In this document: positions 27,499-36,611 of the stretch, in pieces | How the letters are laid out: every line of letters begins with the position of its first letter | Position numbering within the stretch: position 1 is the stretch's first letter | Origin: Lewinellaceae bacterium | GTDB lineage: Bacteria > Bacteroidota > Bacteroidia > Chitinophagales > Saprospiraceae | Direction: 5' to 3' | NCBI GenBank assembly: GCA_020636255.1 | Contig: JACJYE010000001.1 | Location: 611,501-675,500 of the forward strand | DNA length: 64,000 bases | Position numbers and translations under genes: made by a program | Notes under the pieces: generated by a model | The model's input: the letters and a program-made list of their open reading frames with translations, nothing else | What the model was told of the DNA's origin: nothing | Database searches by the model: none

Positions 27499-28593
27499 TC
27501 AATTGAGCTTTGAGATGATGATGTCGGCGCCCGGCCTGGCCTGCAGTACGCCGGTAGTGATCACGGTATCTCCTGGGTTGAGCCCTGCCTTGATCTGTAT
27601 GAATGCTTCCCGGCGTATCCCGGTTTCCACATCCACAGGCTCTGCTTTTCCCTGGCGAACGACGAACACTTTCTGGCTATTGAGCTCAGGAACGACGGAC
27701 TGAGTGGGCACCATGATGGTATTATCGAACTGATGCAGGCTGACCGTCACTTTGGCGAAGGCGCCGGGCAGTATGCTGCCGTCCGGGTTTGGGGCTGATG
27801 CTTTGAGGCGGAGGGTACGGGTTTCGGCATCCACATTGGGCTCTTTCGCCGTGATGGTAGCGTGGTAGGATCGGTCGGAGCCGTCGAGCCTGAATTCCAC
27901 ATTTGTTCCACTGCTGATCTCGCGGGCGTATTTTTCCGGCACATCGAACTCCAGTTTAATGGGGTTGGTGCTTACCAGGCTAACGATGGGGGTACCCGGC
28001 GCCAGGTATGTCCCTTCGCTGACCAGGCGCAGGCCCAGCCGCCCGTTGAAAGGAGCCCGGATGATGCGCTTCTCCAATTGTGCATCCACCAGGGCGATCT
28101 CCGCTTTCACCTTATCCACTTCGGCTTCGGCCACTTCGTATTCCTGGAGGCTCACGCCCTCCTTGTCGTACAGTGCTTTGAGGCGCTCCGCAATTTTTTC
28201 ATTCAGCGCTTGCTGGACGGATAAGCGCTTCCGCTCGGCGCGCAGCTCTTCCGTGTCCAGTTCGACCAATGCAGCGCCGCGTTTGACTTCCGTTCCTTCC
28301 CGGAACAATATCTTTTGGATCTTGCCCGGAACTTCACTGGCGACAGATACTTCTTCGTCCGGTGCGGTGGAGCCGTTCACGGAAATGTCATCCTTCAATA
28401 CTGTAGGCTGTGCTACCATCGCCTCGACGGAGAGGGCCTGCTGGGCGCCCGCGGGAGGGCCTGCTGCGTCAGCCTTTTCCTGTTCAGGGCCCGTTTTTTT
28501 TGTTCCCAATATATCAGCCTGGAATAAAAGGAATACGATGGCCAGTATAACTATGGCCAAAAGGGAGACAATGCGGGTGGTTCTTTTGCTCAT
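27499..28593 (-). CDS. RND efflux periplasmic adaptor (membrane fusion protein)
   Basis: 364 residues. The N-terminal anchor (about 8-24, IVSLLAIVILAIVFLLF) is followed by a beta-barrel/lipoyl half (VASEVPGKIQKILFREGTEVKRGAALVELD), an alpha-helical hairpin (about 115-165) and the second lipoyl half (IIRAPFNGRLGLRLVSEGTYLAPG). This is the HlyD/AcrA order. It links the RND pump encoded 75 bp downstream to an outer-membrane channel. It is the first gene of the minus-strand run that continues through the RND gene, polA and the Nramp gene. Confidence 0.92.
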   Translation of the reverse strand: MSKRTTRIVSLLAIVILAIVFLLFQADILGTKKTGPEQEKADAAGPPAGAQQALSVEAMVAQPTVLKDDISVNGSTAPDEEVSVASEVPGKIQKILFREGTEVKRGAALVELDTEELRAERKRLSVQQALNEKIAERLKALYDKEGVSLQEYEVAEAEVDKVKAEIALVDAQLEKRIIRAPFNGRLGLRLVSEGTYLAPGTPIVSLVSTNPIKLEFDVPEKYAREISSGTNVEFRLDGSDRSYHATITAKEPNVDAETRTLRLKASAPNPDGSILPGAFAKVTVSLHQFDNTIMVPTQSVVPELNSQKVFVVRQGKAEPVDVETGIRREAFIQIKAGLNPGDTVITTGVLQARPGADIIISKLN

Positions 28594-28743
28594 GTAACGA
28601 ATATGTCAGGTCAGGTTTAAAGTTAACCACTTTTTAAAGAGCAGGGTTCATTTTTCAGCAGCTACACGTAAATTTCAGATAAAGCGTATAAAATTTGGAT
28701 GTTACGCCATTTTTTTTACATTATCCTTTTGCACTCCAGCTTC

Positions 28744-28761
28744 AGAGCTTGTTTGGAGGCC
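28744..28761 (+). repeat. half copy of the dispersed palindromic element, in the argD leader
   Basis: AGAGCTTGTTTGGAGGCC is identical to the outer arm of the full palindromic copies at 51383 and 55629. The opposite arm is absent here; a small hairpin (GCCCA/TGGGC) follows instead. It lies 38 bases before the argD start codon, so it may be part of the mRNA leader. Confidence 0.6.
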
Positions 28762-28799
28762 CATCTGTGGGCTAAAGAACGGAATAATCAAACCATTAT

Positions 28800-30005
28800 A
28801 TGCTTGTAAAAGAAAAAACGACAAACGAGTCGTTACATCAACTGGACCGGCAGTATTACCTGCCTACATTCGACCGTTTCCCGCTGGCCTTTAGCCGGGG
28901 CAGTGGGGCGCGGCTTTGGGATGTCGAAGGAAACGAATATATCGACGCCCTGGCCGGAATAGCGGTCTGTAACCTTGGGCATTGCCATCCGCGCGTCGTG
29001 CAGGCCATTCAGCAACAGGCTTCCCGCCTCATCCACATCTCCAATTTTTTTGTCAGTGAACCGCAGGTAGCATTTTCGAAGAAACTGGTAGCGCTATCCG
29101 GCCTGGGCCGGGTATTCCTGTCAAACAGTGGCGCTGAGGCAGTAGAAGGCGCTATTAAAATTGCCCGGAAGTATGCCCGCAGCAAAGGACGTGGAGGAGA
29201 TATCCTGTATATGAAGGGGTCGTTCCACGGGCGCACCCTGGCCACTATAGCTATGGGCAAGGAGCGCATGCAGCGGGGCTTCGGGCCTATGCCGGCGGGG
29301 TTTCACCAGCTTCCGTTCAACGATATGGATGCCGTCAGAAAAATAGGGAGCAAGGATATTGCCGCGGTTATCCTGGAGCCCGTACAGGGCGAAGGGGGCA
29401 TAAACATTGCTGAGCCCTGTTTTCTGCGTGCGCTGCGCGAGTGGTGCAACCAGGAAGATGTAGTGCTGATCTTCGATGAGGTCCAGTGCGGCCTTTGCCG
29501 CACCGGCGCCTGGTTCGCCAAAGACCATTATGAAGTGCAGCCTGATATTATGACGCTGGCCAAAGGCCTGGGCAACGGCCTGCCGGTAGGGGCCATACTC
29601 AGCAATGAAAAGGTGAGCCAGGCCATCGAATTCGGCGACCACGGCACTACCTTCGGCGGCAACCCCCTGGCCTGCGCTGCAGGGCTGGCTACCCTGCAAG
29701 CGATGGAGGAAGAAAATATCAATGAACAGGCCAGGCAGAAAGGCTTCTGGCTGAAGGAGAAACTGGAAGAACGGTTTGGAGCACACCCGGGCCTGGTAGA
29801 GATCCGGGGCCTGGGCCTCATGATCGGCCTTGAATTCACCTTCGAAACCAAACCGCTGGTGAAAAAAATGATGGAATACGGCGTGCTGGCCAACGCCACG
29901 GCAGGCAAGGTATTACGCCTCGTGCCGCCGCTGGTGATCACCTATGAAGAACTGGAAAAGGCCATTGATGCAATTGAACGCGCACTTGAAGCAGTGGAGC
30001 AGTGA
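28800..30005 (+). CDS. argD: acetylornithine aminotransferase
   Basis: 401 residues of class III (acetylornithine/GABA) aminotransferases. The segment AIKIARKYARSKG, the Asp in LIFDEVQCGLCRTG and the PLP lysine Lys255 in TLAKGLGNGLPVG are intact. Length and context (argC 31 bp downstream, then argJ) point to N-acetylornithine aminotransferase of arginine synthesis rather than ornithine or GABA aminotransferase. The leader carries half of a dispersed repeat. First gene of the argD-argC-argJ group. Confidence 0.88.
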   Translation: MLVKEKTTNESLHQLDRQYYLPTFDRFPLAFSRGSGARLWDVEGNEYIDALAGIAVCNLGHCHPRVVQAIQQQASRLIHISNFFVSEPQVAFSKKLVALSGLGRVFLSNSGAEAVEGAIKIARKYARSKGRGGDILYMKGSFHGRTLATIAMGKERMQRGFGPMPAGFHQLPFNDMDAVRKIGSKDIAAVILEPVQGEGGINIAEPCFLRALREWCNQEDVVLIFDEVQCGLCRTGAWFAKDHYEVQPDIMTLAKGLGNGLPVGAILSNEKVSQAIEFGDHGTTFGGNPLACAAGLATLQAMEEENINEQARQKGFWLKEKLEERFGAHPGLVEIRGLGLMIGLEFTFETKPLVKKMMEYGVLANATAGKVLRLVPPLVITYEELEKAIDAIERALEAVEQ

Positions 30006-30036
30006 ACCATGCTTTTCTCAACAGATCTCAAACTAA

Positions 30037-31068
30037 ATGATCAAAACAGGAATAATCGGCGCAACCGGCTACACGGGGTCGGAGCTGGTGCGCCTGCTTT
30101 ACAACCACCCCGAAGTGGCCATTGAAAGCATTACGTCGGAAAGCCGAAGCGGAGAGCGGTTTTCCGATGTGCATCCCCAATTCAAGGAGGTGTTCAGCCC
30201 CAAATTGGAGCCCGCAGCGGCCATGCTGGAAAAAGAGGTGAGCCTCGTCTTTCTGGCCCTTCCTCATGGCGTATCCATGAATCATGTAAAACCGTTGGCC
30301 GATGCCGGCATCCGGCTGATCGACCTCTCGGGCGATTTTCGGCTTTCTTCACCGGCAATTTACCAGCAATGGTACGGCCAGCCGCACAGCTTTCCCGAAG
30401 GTATAACGGAAGCCATATATGGCCTGCCTGAATTGCACCGGGAAGAGATCAGAAAAGCGCGGATCGTCGCTAACCCCGGCTGTTATCCCACCAGCGCCAT
30501 TCTGGGGTTGGCTCCTTTGCAGCACGCAGGGCTGATAGCTGGCGGACAGGCTATTGTAGATGCTAAATCGGGGGTGACCGGGGCGGGGGTAAAAGCCAAG
30601 CCAGGTACGCATTTCTCCAATGTCAACGACAATTTTAAGGCTTACGGCCTGAAAAGGCATCGGCATACCATCGAAATAGAGGAGCAATTGTCGGGCCAGG
30701 GCAAGGGTGATGTTCGCATTCAGTTCACGCCTCATCTTCTGCCAGTCGACCGGGGTATCCTGGCAACGATCTATTGCCGGCCAACAGAAGAAATACGCGA
30801 CGGGCAGCTCAGGGAACTATACCAGGCCTTTTACCAGGGCCATCCTTTTGTACGGTTGCGCGACGAGCCGCCAACGCTTAAGGATGTAAGAGGCTCGAAT
30901 TTCTGCGATATCTTTTCTACCTACGATGAAAGGACACACCAGGCCATCGTCATTTCCGTCATTGATAACCTCGTAAAGGGTGCGGCCGGCCAGGCCGTGC
31001 AGAATATGAACCTGATGATGGGCCTGGAAGAAACGCTGGGCCTTCCAATGGTGCCTTTAAATCCTTAG
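30037..31068 (+). CDS. argC: N-acetyl-gamma-glutamyl-phosphate reductase
   Basis: 343 residues. The NADP-binding start GIIGATGYTGSELVRLL and the catalytic segment VANPGCYPTSAIL with nucleophile Cys149 define ArgC. It reduces N-acetylglutamyl phosphate to the semialdehyde, the substrate of ArgD encoded just upstream. The 31-bp gap to argD suggests one transcript; the argJ gene follows after 106 bp. Confidence 0.95.
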   Translation: MIKTGIIGATGYTGSELVRLLYNHPEVAIESITSESRSGERFSDVHPQFKEVFSPKLEPAAAMLEKEVSLVFLALPHGVSMNHVKPLADAGIRLIDLSGDFRLSSPAIYQQWYGQPHSFPEGITEAIYGLPELHREEIRKARIVANPGCYPTSAILGLAPLQHAGLIAGGQAIVDAKSGVTGAGVKAKPGTHFSNVNDNFKAYGLKRHRHTIEIEEQLSGQGKGDVRIQFTPHLLPVDRGILATIYCRPTEEIRDGQLRELYQAFYQGHPFVRLRDEPPTLKDVRGSNFCDIFSTYDERTHQAIVISVIDNLVKGAAGQAVQNMNLMMGLEETLGLPMVPLNP

Positions 31069-31174
31069 TTGAACGGTTGGGAGTATCCTGGCTTAAAAGC
31101 CATGAGACAATGAAACCATCCTGAAGAGGCATCATTGTTACAGTACTCATGACACAGAACTAAAAACCTTATCC

Positions 31175-32413
31175 ATGCCAGCAATCAACAATCAAACCAT
31201 AATGATCAAAAATTTAACCAGTGTCAGAGGGATCAAGTGTTGGGGCGCCCATATCGGCATCAAATCCATGCGCAGAGACCTGGCCATTATTTATTCGGAG
31301 GTACCTGCCAGCGCGGCCTGTACATTTACGCAAAACAAGGTGGCAGCCGAGCCGGTCAAGATATCCCGCCGCCATGTCCGCGACGGGAAAGCTCAGGTGA
31401 TCGTCTGCAATGCCGGCAACGCGAATGCCTGTACCGGCGAGCAGGGCCGCCTTGGCGCAGAAGCGATGGTTGCCGCTACGGCTGAGGCTTTGGGCATCGA
31501 CAAGGAATTGGTGCTCGTCGCATCGACCGGTATCATAGGGGAACCCTTTCCTACCGATGATGTCGTCGATGGCATTCGCCTGAATGTGGGTAAGCTGTCG
31601 GACGACCCCAAAGCGGGTTCGTTTGCGGCCAATGCCATCCTCACTACAGATACGTTTGCAAAGGAAGGCTTTCTGGAGTTCGAACTGGAAGGCAGTCCGA
31701 TCTACATCGGGGGCATAGCAAAAGGCTCCGGCATGATACATCCGAATATGGCGACGATGCTCAGTTTTATCGTGAGTGATATCGCTATTGGCCCGGGCCT
31801 GCTGAAGCGGGCAGTAACGGAATGTGTCAACGCCTCGTTCAACATGATCACCGTGGATGGCGATACCTCAACCAACGATATGGTCGCGGTGCTTTGCAAC
31901 GGGCTGGCGGGCAACAAGCTCATCGAATCGGAAACCGATGATGGTTATGTGCTTTTCCGACAAAAACTCGAAGATATGATGGCCCACCTGGCCAAGCTGA
32001 TCGTTTCCGACGGCGAAGGGTCTTCCAAATTCGTAGAATACCGGGTGAGCCATGCCCCATCAGAAGAGATAGCGCGCAAACTGGTACGGGCCATTTCGGG
32101 CTCCGCGCTGGTGAAAACGGCCATGTTCGGCCGCGACCCCAACTGGGGCCGCATCATCTGTGCAGGAGGCAATGCCGGCGTCCCATTCGACTATACCCAC
32201 GTCGACCTCTACCTTGGTACCGAAGAAGAACAGGTACAGGTACTGAAAAAAGGCAGCCCCACTGGTTTCGACCGCAACAGCGTCAAACGCCTGCTGCGGG
32301 AATCCCACCTTCTCGTGCACCTCGACATGAATGAAGGAGATGCCGAAAGCGTGGGCTGGGGTACCGACCTGACAACCGATTATGTTATGTTCAACTCGGT
32401 GTACACGACCTGA
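31175..32413 (+). CDS. argJ: bifunctional glutamate N-acetyltransferase / ornithine acetyltransferase
   Basis: 412 residues. The autocleavage site of this self-processing family is visible as KGSGMIHPNMATMLSF; cleavage before the Thr of MATML generates alpha and beta chains and exposes the nucleophile. CNAGNANACTG and TVDGDTSTNDM are further signatures. ArgJ recycles the acetyl group from N-acetylornithine to glutamate, so the cell uses the cyclic arginine pathway. An alternative start exists at 31202 (MIKNLT). It ends 9 bp from a convergent gene with no obvious terminator. Confidence 0.93.
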   Translation: MPAINNQTIMIKNLTSVRGIKCWGAHIGIKSMRRDLAIIYSEVPASAACTFTQNKVAAEPVKISRRHVRDGKAQVIVCNAGNANACTGEQGRLGAEAMVAATAEALGIDKELVLVASTGIIGEPFPTDDVVDGIRLNVGKLSDDPKAGSFAANAILTTDTFAKEGFLEFELEGSPIYIGGIAKGSGMIHPNMATMLSFIVSDIAIGPGLLKRAVTECVNASFNMITVDGDTSTNDMVAVLCNGLAGNKLIESETDDGYVLFRQKLEDMMAHLAKLIVSDGEGSSKFVEYRVSHAPSEEIARKLVRAISGSALVKTAMFGRDPNWGRIICAGGNAGVPFDYTHVDLYLGTEEEQVQVLKKGSPTGFDRNSVKRLLRESHLLVHLDMNEGDAESVGWGTDLTTDYVMFNSVYTT

Positions 32414-32422
32414 GGCCTGGCC

Positions 32423-33718
32423 CTATTCATCACCGGCCACTATAAGCTGCCGGGTATATAACCTGCCCTGGCTATCCGTCACCTTGAGCATGCAGGCCTG
32501 CTGCGGGATACCAGACAGGTTAACCTGCTGCGGGTTTTTGGGGTTATCTGTTTCCAGAAGGAGCGCGCCCCGGGCGTCAAACAGCTCGATGCGTTTTATC
32601 TGCTGTGTGCCCGGTAAGTGTATCTGGCATTGATAGCGTGCGGGGTTGGGGAAGACTAGCACCTCAGCTTCCTTTTTGAGGTCTTGTAACCCGGTCAGCG
32701 GGTTGGACATCTCTCCGCCCATACTTGCCGTCGGTTCGGTTTCGGCAGCCGGGCGTAGCCTGACGTATTCGAGCAGGGCGTGAGAGCCAGTGGAGAAAGA
32801 CGACAGGCAGAAGTGGAAGCCATTCGTCATGTCGTACTGTGTGATAACGCGTTCGTTGGCATTCGTCTGGCCGTTGTCGAGGTTGGAAAATTCCATAATG
32901 CTCAGGTGCCCTTCCTCATTGATGACTACTTTTATGCGCAGGTTGTTCATCTGTTCTTTGGGGACAGCGATCAGCGGGTAATCGGTGTCAAAGGCAAAGC
33001 CATTGGTCATGGTATCGCCCAGATGGGCGACGATGTCCATGGTGTCAGCGAAGATCGAGCCGTTATTGTAGCGGAAGTAAATGCGTTCCAGGGCATTGTT
33101 GGCACTGGAAAAACCTATGGTGGAACTGGTCCCTACGTTTGCGGCACATTCCATATATGCCGGGTCCTGAAAGGAGGGTACGGTGCGGGCGAACTTAAAC
33201 CGGGCGCCGGAAGCAGTGCCGGTGCTGGCGTAGTCCAGCACGCCGTCAGCTTCATCAAAAGTGGCGTATTCGCCAATGGATTCCCATTTTTCCGTATCGA
33301 TCACCCCATCTTCGAAATCATCAAAGAACAGGAATGTAGCGGCGCCGTTGCTGGCAGGTGCAGCACTGGCATTGCCGTAGTAAACGCGAATGGATGTGCT
33401 TGCCCCGGCAGCCAGGAAGGGGATCTTTACCCAAATTGCGTTTTGGGTGCTGGTGGCGAGGCTGTCCATATAGTAGGGCAATAAGTTGCAGTCACTATCG
33501 ACAAAGCGCAGGTCAGCACCGCTGTCCTGGAGCTTGCCCTGGCTCACCAGTTGGGCCGTGTTGGCCACGAAGCGCACGGCATAGTTTTCCAGATCGTCGC
33601 TACCCTGGGTATTATCGACCTGAATGTTTCGGTAATATTTCCAGCCTGAGAGGCAGTCCTGTGCATTAGCATGAAAAAGGAATAAGATGGCAAACAGGGA
33701 GAATAGCGGCCTTTTCAT
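32423..33718 (-). CDS. DUF2341-containing secreted protein with T9SS type A sorting domain
   Basis: 431 residues from the ATG at 33718, chosen because it begins a clean signal peptide (MKRPLFSLFAILFLFHANAQ); a GTG 69 bases earlier would place charged residues before it. A DUF2341-type segment (about 25-125, with ADLRFVDSDCNLLPYYM and IRVYYGNASA) is followed by a concanavalin-like beta-sandwich region (about 130-340). The C-terminal 75 residues (VLVFPNPARYQCQIHL to the end) form a type IX sorting domain, so it is exported to the cell surface. It lies 87 bp downstream of a response regulator gene. Ligand unknown. Confidence 0.82.
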   Translation of the reverse strand: MKRPLFSLFAILFLFHANAQDCLSGWKYYRNIQVDNTQGSDDLENYAVRFVANTAQLVSQGKLQDSGADLRFVDSDCNLLPYYMDSLATSTQNAIWVKIPFLAAGASTSIRVYYGNASAAPASNGAATFLFFDDFEDGVIDTEKWESIGEYATFDEADGVLDYASTGTASGARFKFARTVPSFQDPAYMECAANVGTSSTIGFSSANNALERIYFRYNNGSIFADTMDIVAHLGDTMTNGFAFDTDYPLIAVPKEQMNNLRIKVVINEEGHLSIMEFSNLDNGQTNANERVITQYDMTNGFHFCLSSFSTGSHALLEYVRLRPAAETEPTASMGGEMSNPLTGLQDLKKEAEVLVFPNPARYQCQIHLPGTQQIKRIELFDARGALLLETDNPKNPQQVNLSGIPQQACMLKVTDSQGRLYTRQLIVAGDE

Positions 33719-33805
33719 CTTGTGGGTTTTGAAGTATACATAATCCGACATCGCAAATATGCGGCGCCCTGGAATGGGCCGCCTCACCCCGGGGGGTGAT
33801 ATTGC

Positions 33806-34429
33806 TTATTCGGAAAGGAGTGTGCGCACTTTTGCGATGGCTTGCGGGCGGCTGGCCACATCGAGTTTGGCGAAGATGCTTTTGACGTGCGTTTTGATGG
33901 TATTCAGGCTGACGAAGAACATCCCGGCCAATTGCTGGTTGTCCATGCCTTCGTAAATGCCTTTGAGCAGTTCCAGCTCGCGGGGTGTGAGCTTGGCCGG
34001 TAGCCGGGTGTTGAGGTGTTCGAAGTCCTGAAAAGCATGAGTGGCGGCCTGTCTTTTGGCGTGATTGAATAGGGCGATCTCGAGTGTGGAGTAGAGCCCT
34101 TTTTCATCAAAGGGCTTGACGACATACCCCATGGGCTGGGTATGTTTGGCGCGTTGCAGCGTGGCCCGGTCAGCATAGGAAGTGAGGAATACGAAGGGCA
34201 GGCCGTACTTGTTATTGATCTCTTCTGCCAGTTGGATGCCATCCATCCCCATACCAAGGTTAATATCGAGCAGGACGATATCAGGAGGGTTCAGGGACAG
34301 TTCTTTAAGTGCTGCCGTTGGCGAGTGGGCCAGGGCCGATACTTCATAGCCGACATCCTCCAGACAGGCAGCGATATCTTGTGCAATGATAGGGTCGTCT
34401 TCTACGATCAGGACGCGCACAACGTGCAT
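33806..34429 (-). CDS. LuxR/NarL-type response regulator
   Basis: 207 residues. Receiver domain (about 4-120) with acidic pocket Asp11/Asp12, phospho-acceptor Asp55 in LLDINLG, and Lys105 in VVKPFD. A short linker leads to a C-terminal GerE/LuxR helix-turn-helix (about 143-205, LTPRELELLKGIYEG and SLNTIKTHVKSIFAKLDV). It is the evident partner of the histidine kinase encoded 43 bp upstream. The T9SS cargo gene downstream may be part of the same transcript or a target. Confidence 0.92.
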   Translation of the reverse strand: MHVVRVLIVEDDPIIAQDIAACLEDVGYEVSALAHSPTAALKELSLNPPDIVLLDINLGMGMDGIQLAEEINNKYGLPFVFLTSYADRATLQRAKHTQPMGYVVKPFDEKGLYSTLEIALFNHAKRQAATHAFQDFEHLNTRLPAKLTPRELELLKGIYEGMDNQQLAGMFFVSLNTIKTHVKSIFAKLDVASRPQAIAKVRTLLSE

Positions 34430-34472
34430 GGCAGGCCGGTTTTACCTGCAAAATAGGGCTTTTGGCGAAAAA

Positions 34473-36323
34473 TCAGGCCCTTTTCTGTTTGGGGATCAGC
34501 ATGCGGACCTGTGTTCCATCCTGTTCCTGGCTTTCGATGTTCCATTCAGCGCTGAGCTTCTGAGCGAAGGTATGGACCAGTTGCCTGCCGAAGGTGTTTT
34601 GCCGGCCAGCTTCTGCGGTAATACCGACGCCATTGTCACCGATCTCCAGCAGCAATTGCGGGCCAACGGCCTTGAGCTTCAGGTTGACGTCCCCGCATCT
34701 TTCTCCGGGGAAGGCGTACTTCAGTGCGTTGGTCAGCAGTTCGTTGATGATGAGGCCGAGCGGGATGAGCGTATCCACGTCGAGTACCAGTTCGTCGATA
34801 TCCAGCTGCAGGTGCACTTTTCCCGGTTTGATGTTGTAGGAATAGAACAGGCTCTCCGTCAGTTTGGAGAGGTAATCCCGCACATTAACCCCGATGAGGT
34901 TGTCTTCCTGATAGAGGTTTTGGTGTATGAGCGACATCGACCTGATCCGGCTCTGCCCTTCCCGCAGAGCCTCCTGTGCCGCCGCGTCATCGACGTGCCT
35001 GGCCTGAAGGCGCAGGAGGCTGGAAACGATCTGCAGGTTATTTTTCACGCGGTGGTGTATCTCTTTGAGCAGGGTTTCTTTTTCAGCCAGGTTCGCGGCG
35101 ATGACCCTGTTTTTCTGTTGCAGTTCGCGGGTAGTTTTTTGTTTTAGGCGGTATAGGAAAAACAGGCTGCTTGCCACTGCAGCCAGCAGCAGGGCGCCGA
35201 TGGCGAAGAAGGCCTTTTGCCGCTGGGCCTGTTGCAATCGCAGGGTATTGATCTCTTTTTCGGTACTGAGCAGCGATATTTCCCGGTCTTTCTTTTCCGT
35301 TTCGTAACGCGTCAGCATTTCCAGCATGGCCTGGTCTTTAGCCTGGTTGAAAATGCTGTCCTTTACCGAAGCGAAAGCTTTGTAAACTTCCAATGCCCGG
35401 CGGTGGTCGCCGGTTGTTTCGTAGTACAGGCTGAGCGTTTCCAGGGCCGCTTTCTCTTCTTCTCTGGCCAGGTAGGTGCGCGACTGGCTGAGCGCTTCAT
35501 CGAGGCAGGCCTTGGCGCGGGCGTGCTTACCCTGTAGCAGGTATGCTTCGCCCAGGCTCCGTTTGAGCCCCGCCACCGTCCGTGGGTCGAAAGCGGGGTC
35601 GATCAGGGCCAGAGCCTGTTTGGCCATGTCGATGGCTTTGGGTAATTCCCTCCATTTGATGTAGATATTGCACATATTTTTCAGGGCATAGGCCTGGGCG
35701 GTGGTGTCCTTCAACTCCACGAACCGTTCGTATGCCCGTTGGTAATGATCCCGGGCCTTCATCAGGTTGCCCTCGAAAAAATAGACATTGGCGATATTGT
35801 TTGTGACGTTGGCGGCCCACAGCAGGTCTTTTTTCTGCTCGAAAAAGGACAGGGCTTTCCGGTAGTAATCCAGGGTCTCATCGTGTTTTTCCCGGAGTTG
35901 GTAGCCTGCTGCGATGTTGTTGTACAGGATGCCGATGTACAGGGTGTCGTGAAGGGCTTCGTACTGTTCCAGGGAAAGCAGGTAGTATTCGATGGCCTTC
36001 TCCGTTTTACCGCCGGTATAATAACACATTCCGATATAGTTCTTCGTGCGGGCCATTTCTTCAGGTATCCCTGTTTCCTGGGCCAGCGAGTCGGCCTGGA
36101 AAGCATAAACGAGCGCTTTTTCGGCATCAGCCCAAAGGTGCATCTGGACCAGTTTTCCCAATTGGTTCAGGCGCGAGGTATCATCGGGGGCAAGGCGGAG
36201 CTGCAGCAACAGGCTATCTTCCAGCTGCTGATTTTGGGCATGGAGCGCCACTGAGGCCATAGCCGCCAGGAAAAGGCTGTAAATGCCTTTGTACAGGAAA
36301 GGTGAAAATCGGGAAAACCTCAT
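34473..36323 (-). CDS. TPR-containing sensor histidine kinase (HisKA_2 type)
   Basis: 616 residues. A signal peptide (about 13-30) exports a sensor region of tetratricopeptide repeats (about 60-335, with patterns such as AIEYYLLSLEQYEAL). One membrane helix (about 372-392) leads to a cytoplasmic HisKA_2 domain with EIHHRVKNNLQIVSSLL (His423/His424) and a GHKL ATPase with ELLTNALKYAFPG and GDNGVGI. This architecture is common in Bacteroidota two-component systems where the TPR region senses peptides or partner proteins. It is 43 bp upstream of its LuxR-type regulator gene. Confidence 0.92.
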   Translation of the reverse strand: MRFSRFSPFLYKGIYSLFLAAMASVALHAQNQQLEDSLLLQLRLAPDDTSRLNQLGKLVQMHLWADAEKALVYAFQADSLAQETGIPEEMARTKNYIGMCYYTGGKTEKAIEYYLLSLEQYEALHDTLYIGILYNNIAAGYQLREKHDETLDYYRKALSFFEQKKDLLWAANVTNNIANVYFFEGNLMKARDHYQRAYERFVELKDTTAQAYALKNMCNIYIKWRELPKAIDMAKQALALIDPAFDPRTVAGLKRSLGEAYLLQGKHARAKACLDEALSQSRTYLAREEEKAALETLSLYYETTGDHRRALEVYKAFASVKDSIFNQAKDQAMLEMLTRYETEKKDREISLLSTEKEINTLRLQQAQRQKAFFAIGALLLAAVASSLFFLYRLKQKTTRELQQKNRVIAANLAEKETLLKEIHHRVKNNLQIVSSLLRLQARHVDDAAAQEALREGQSRIRSMSLIHQNLYQEDNLIGVNVRDYLSKLTESLFYSYNIKPGKVHLQLDIDELVLDVDTLIPLGLIINELLTNALKYAFPGERCGDVNLKLKAVGPQLLLEIGDNGVGITAEAGRQNTFGRQLVHTFAQKLSAEWNIESQEQDGTQVRMLIPKQKRA

Positions 36324-36488
36324 GGTCTTGACAGATAGAGAAAAAATTTAAAAAAGGGGTACATCAGCTAGAAAAATAACTTCATTCAACGGGAAAACCA
36401 AGGGGCCAAAGTTGAAAATGCAGCTTGCTGCCTGATGCTGTTGCCTGGCCAAGGGGATGTAAAAAAACGGGATTGGCCGGTTCCTGAT

Positions 36489-36518
36489 TTTGAAATGTGG
36501 AAAAAAAGTTTATTTTTT
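36489..36518 (+). promoter_or_regulatory. promoter of the ATP-grasp / papain-like / alr group
   Basis: TTTG at 36489-36492 and TATTTTTT at 36511-36518 are 18 bases apart; the -7 box matches TAnnTTTG except for the last base. Transcription would start near 36525, leaving about 87 bases before the ATG at 36612. It lies in a 288-bp gap between divergent genes, with nothing else recognisable. Confidence 0.45.
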
Positions 36519-36611
36519 AGCATGGTTCACACACCATTACGCCAGAGTCTCCGACAACAGTCAACCGATTATTCATAACCTTATATATCCATTCAAAACC
36601 CTCTAATTGTT

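Noticed and set aside
31085..31110. Hairpin GGCTT/AAGCC before argJ as a terminator or riboswitch
   Set aside because: Stem is 5 bp with a 2-base loop and no T-run; nothing else structured is visible in the 106-bp gap.
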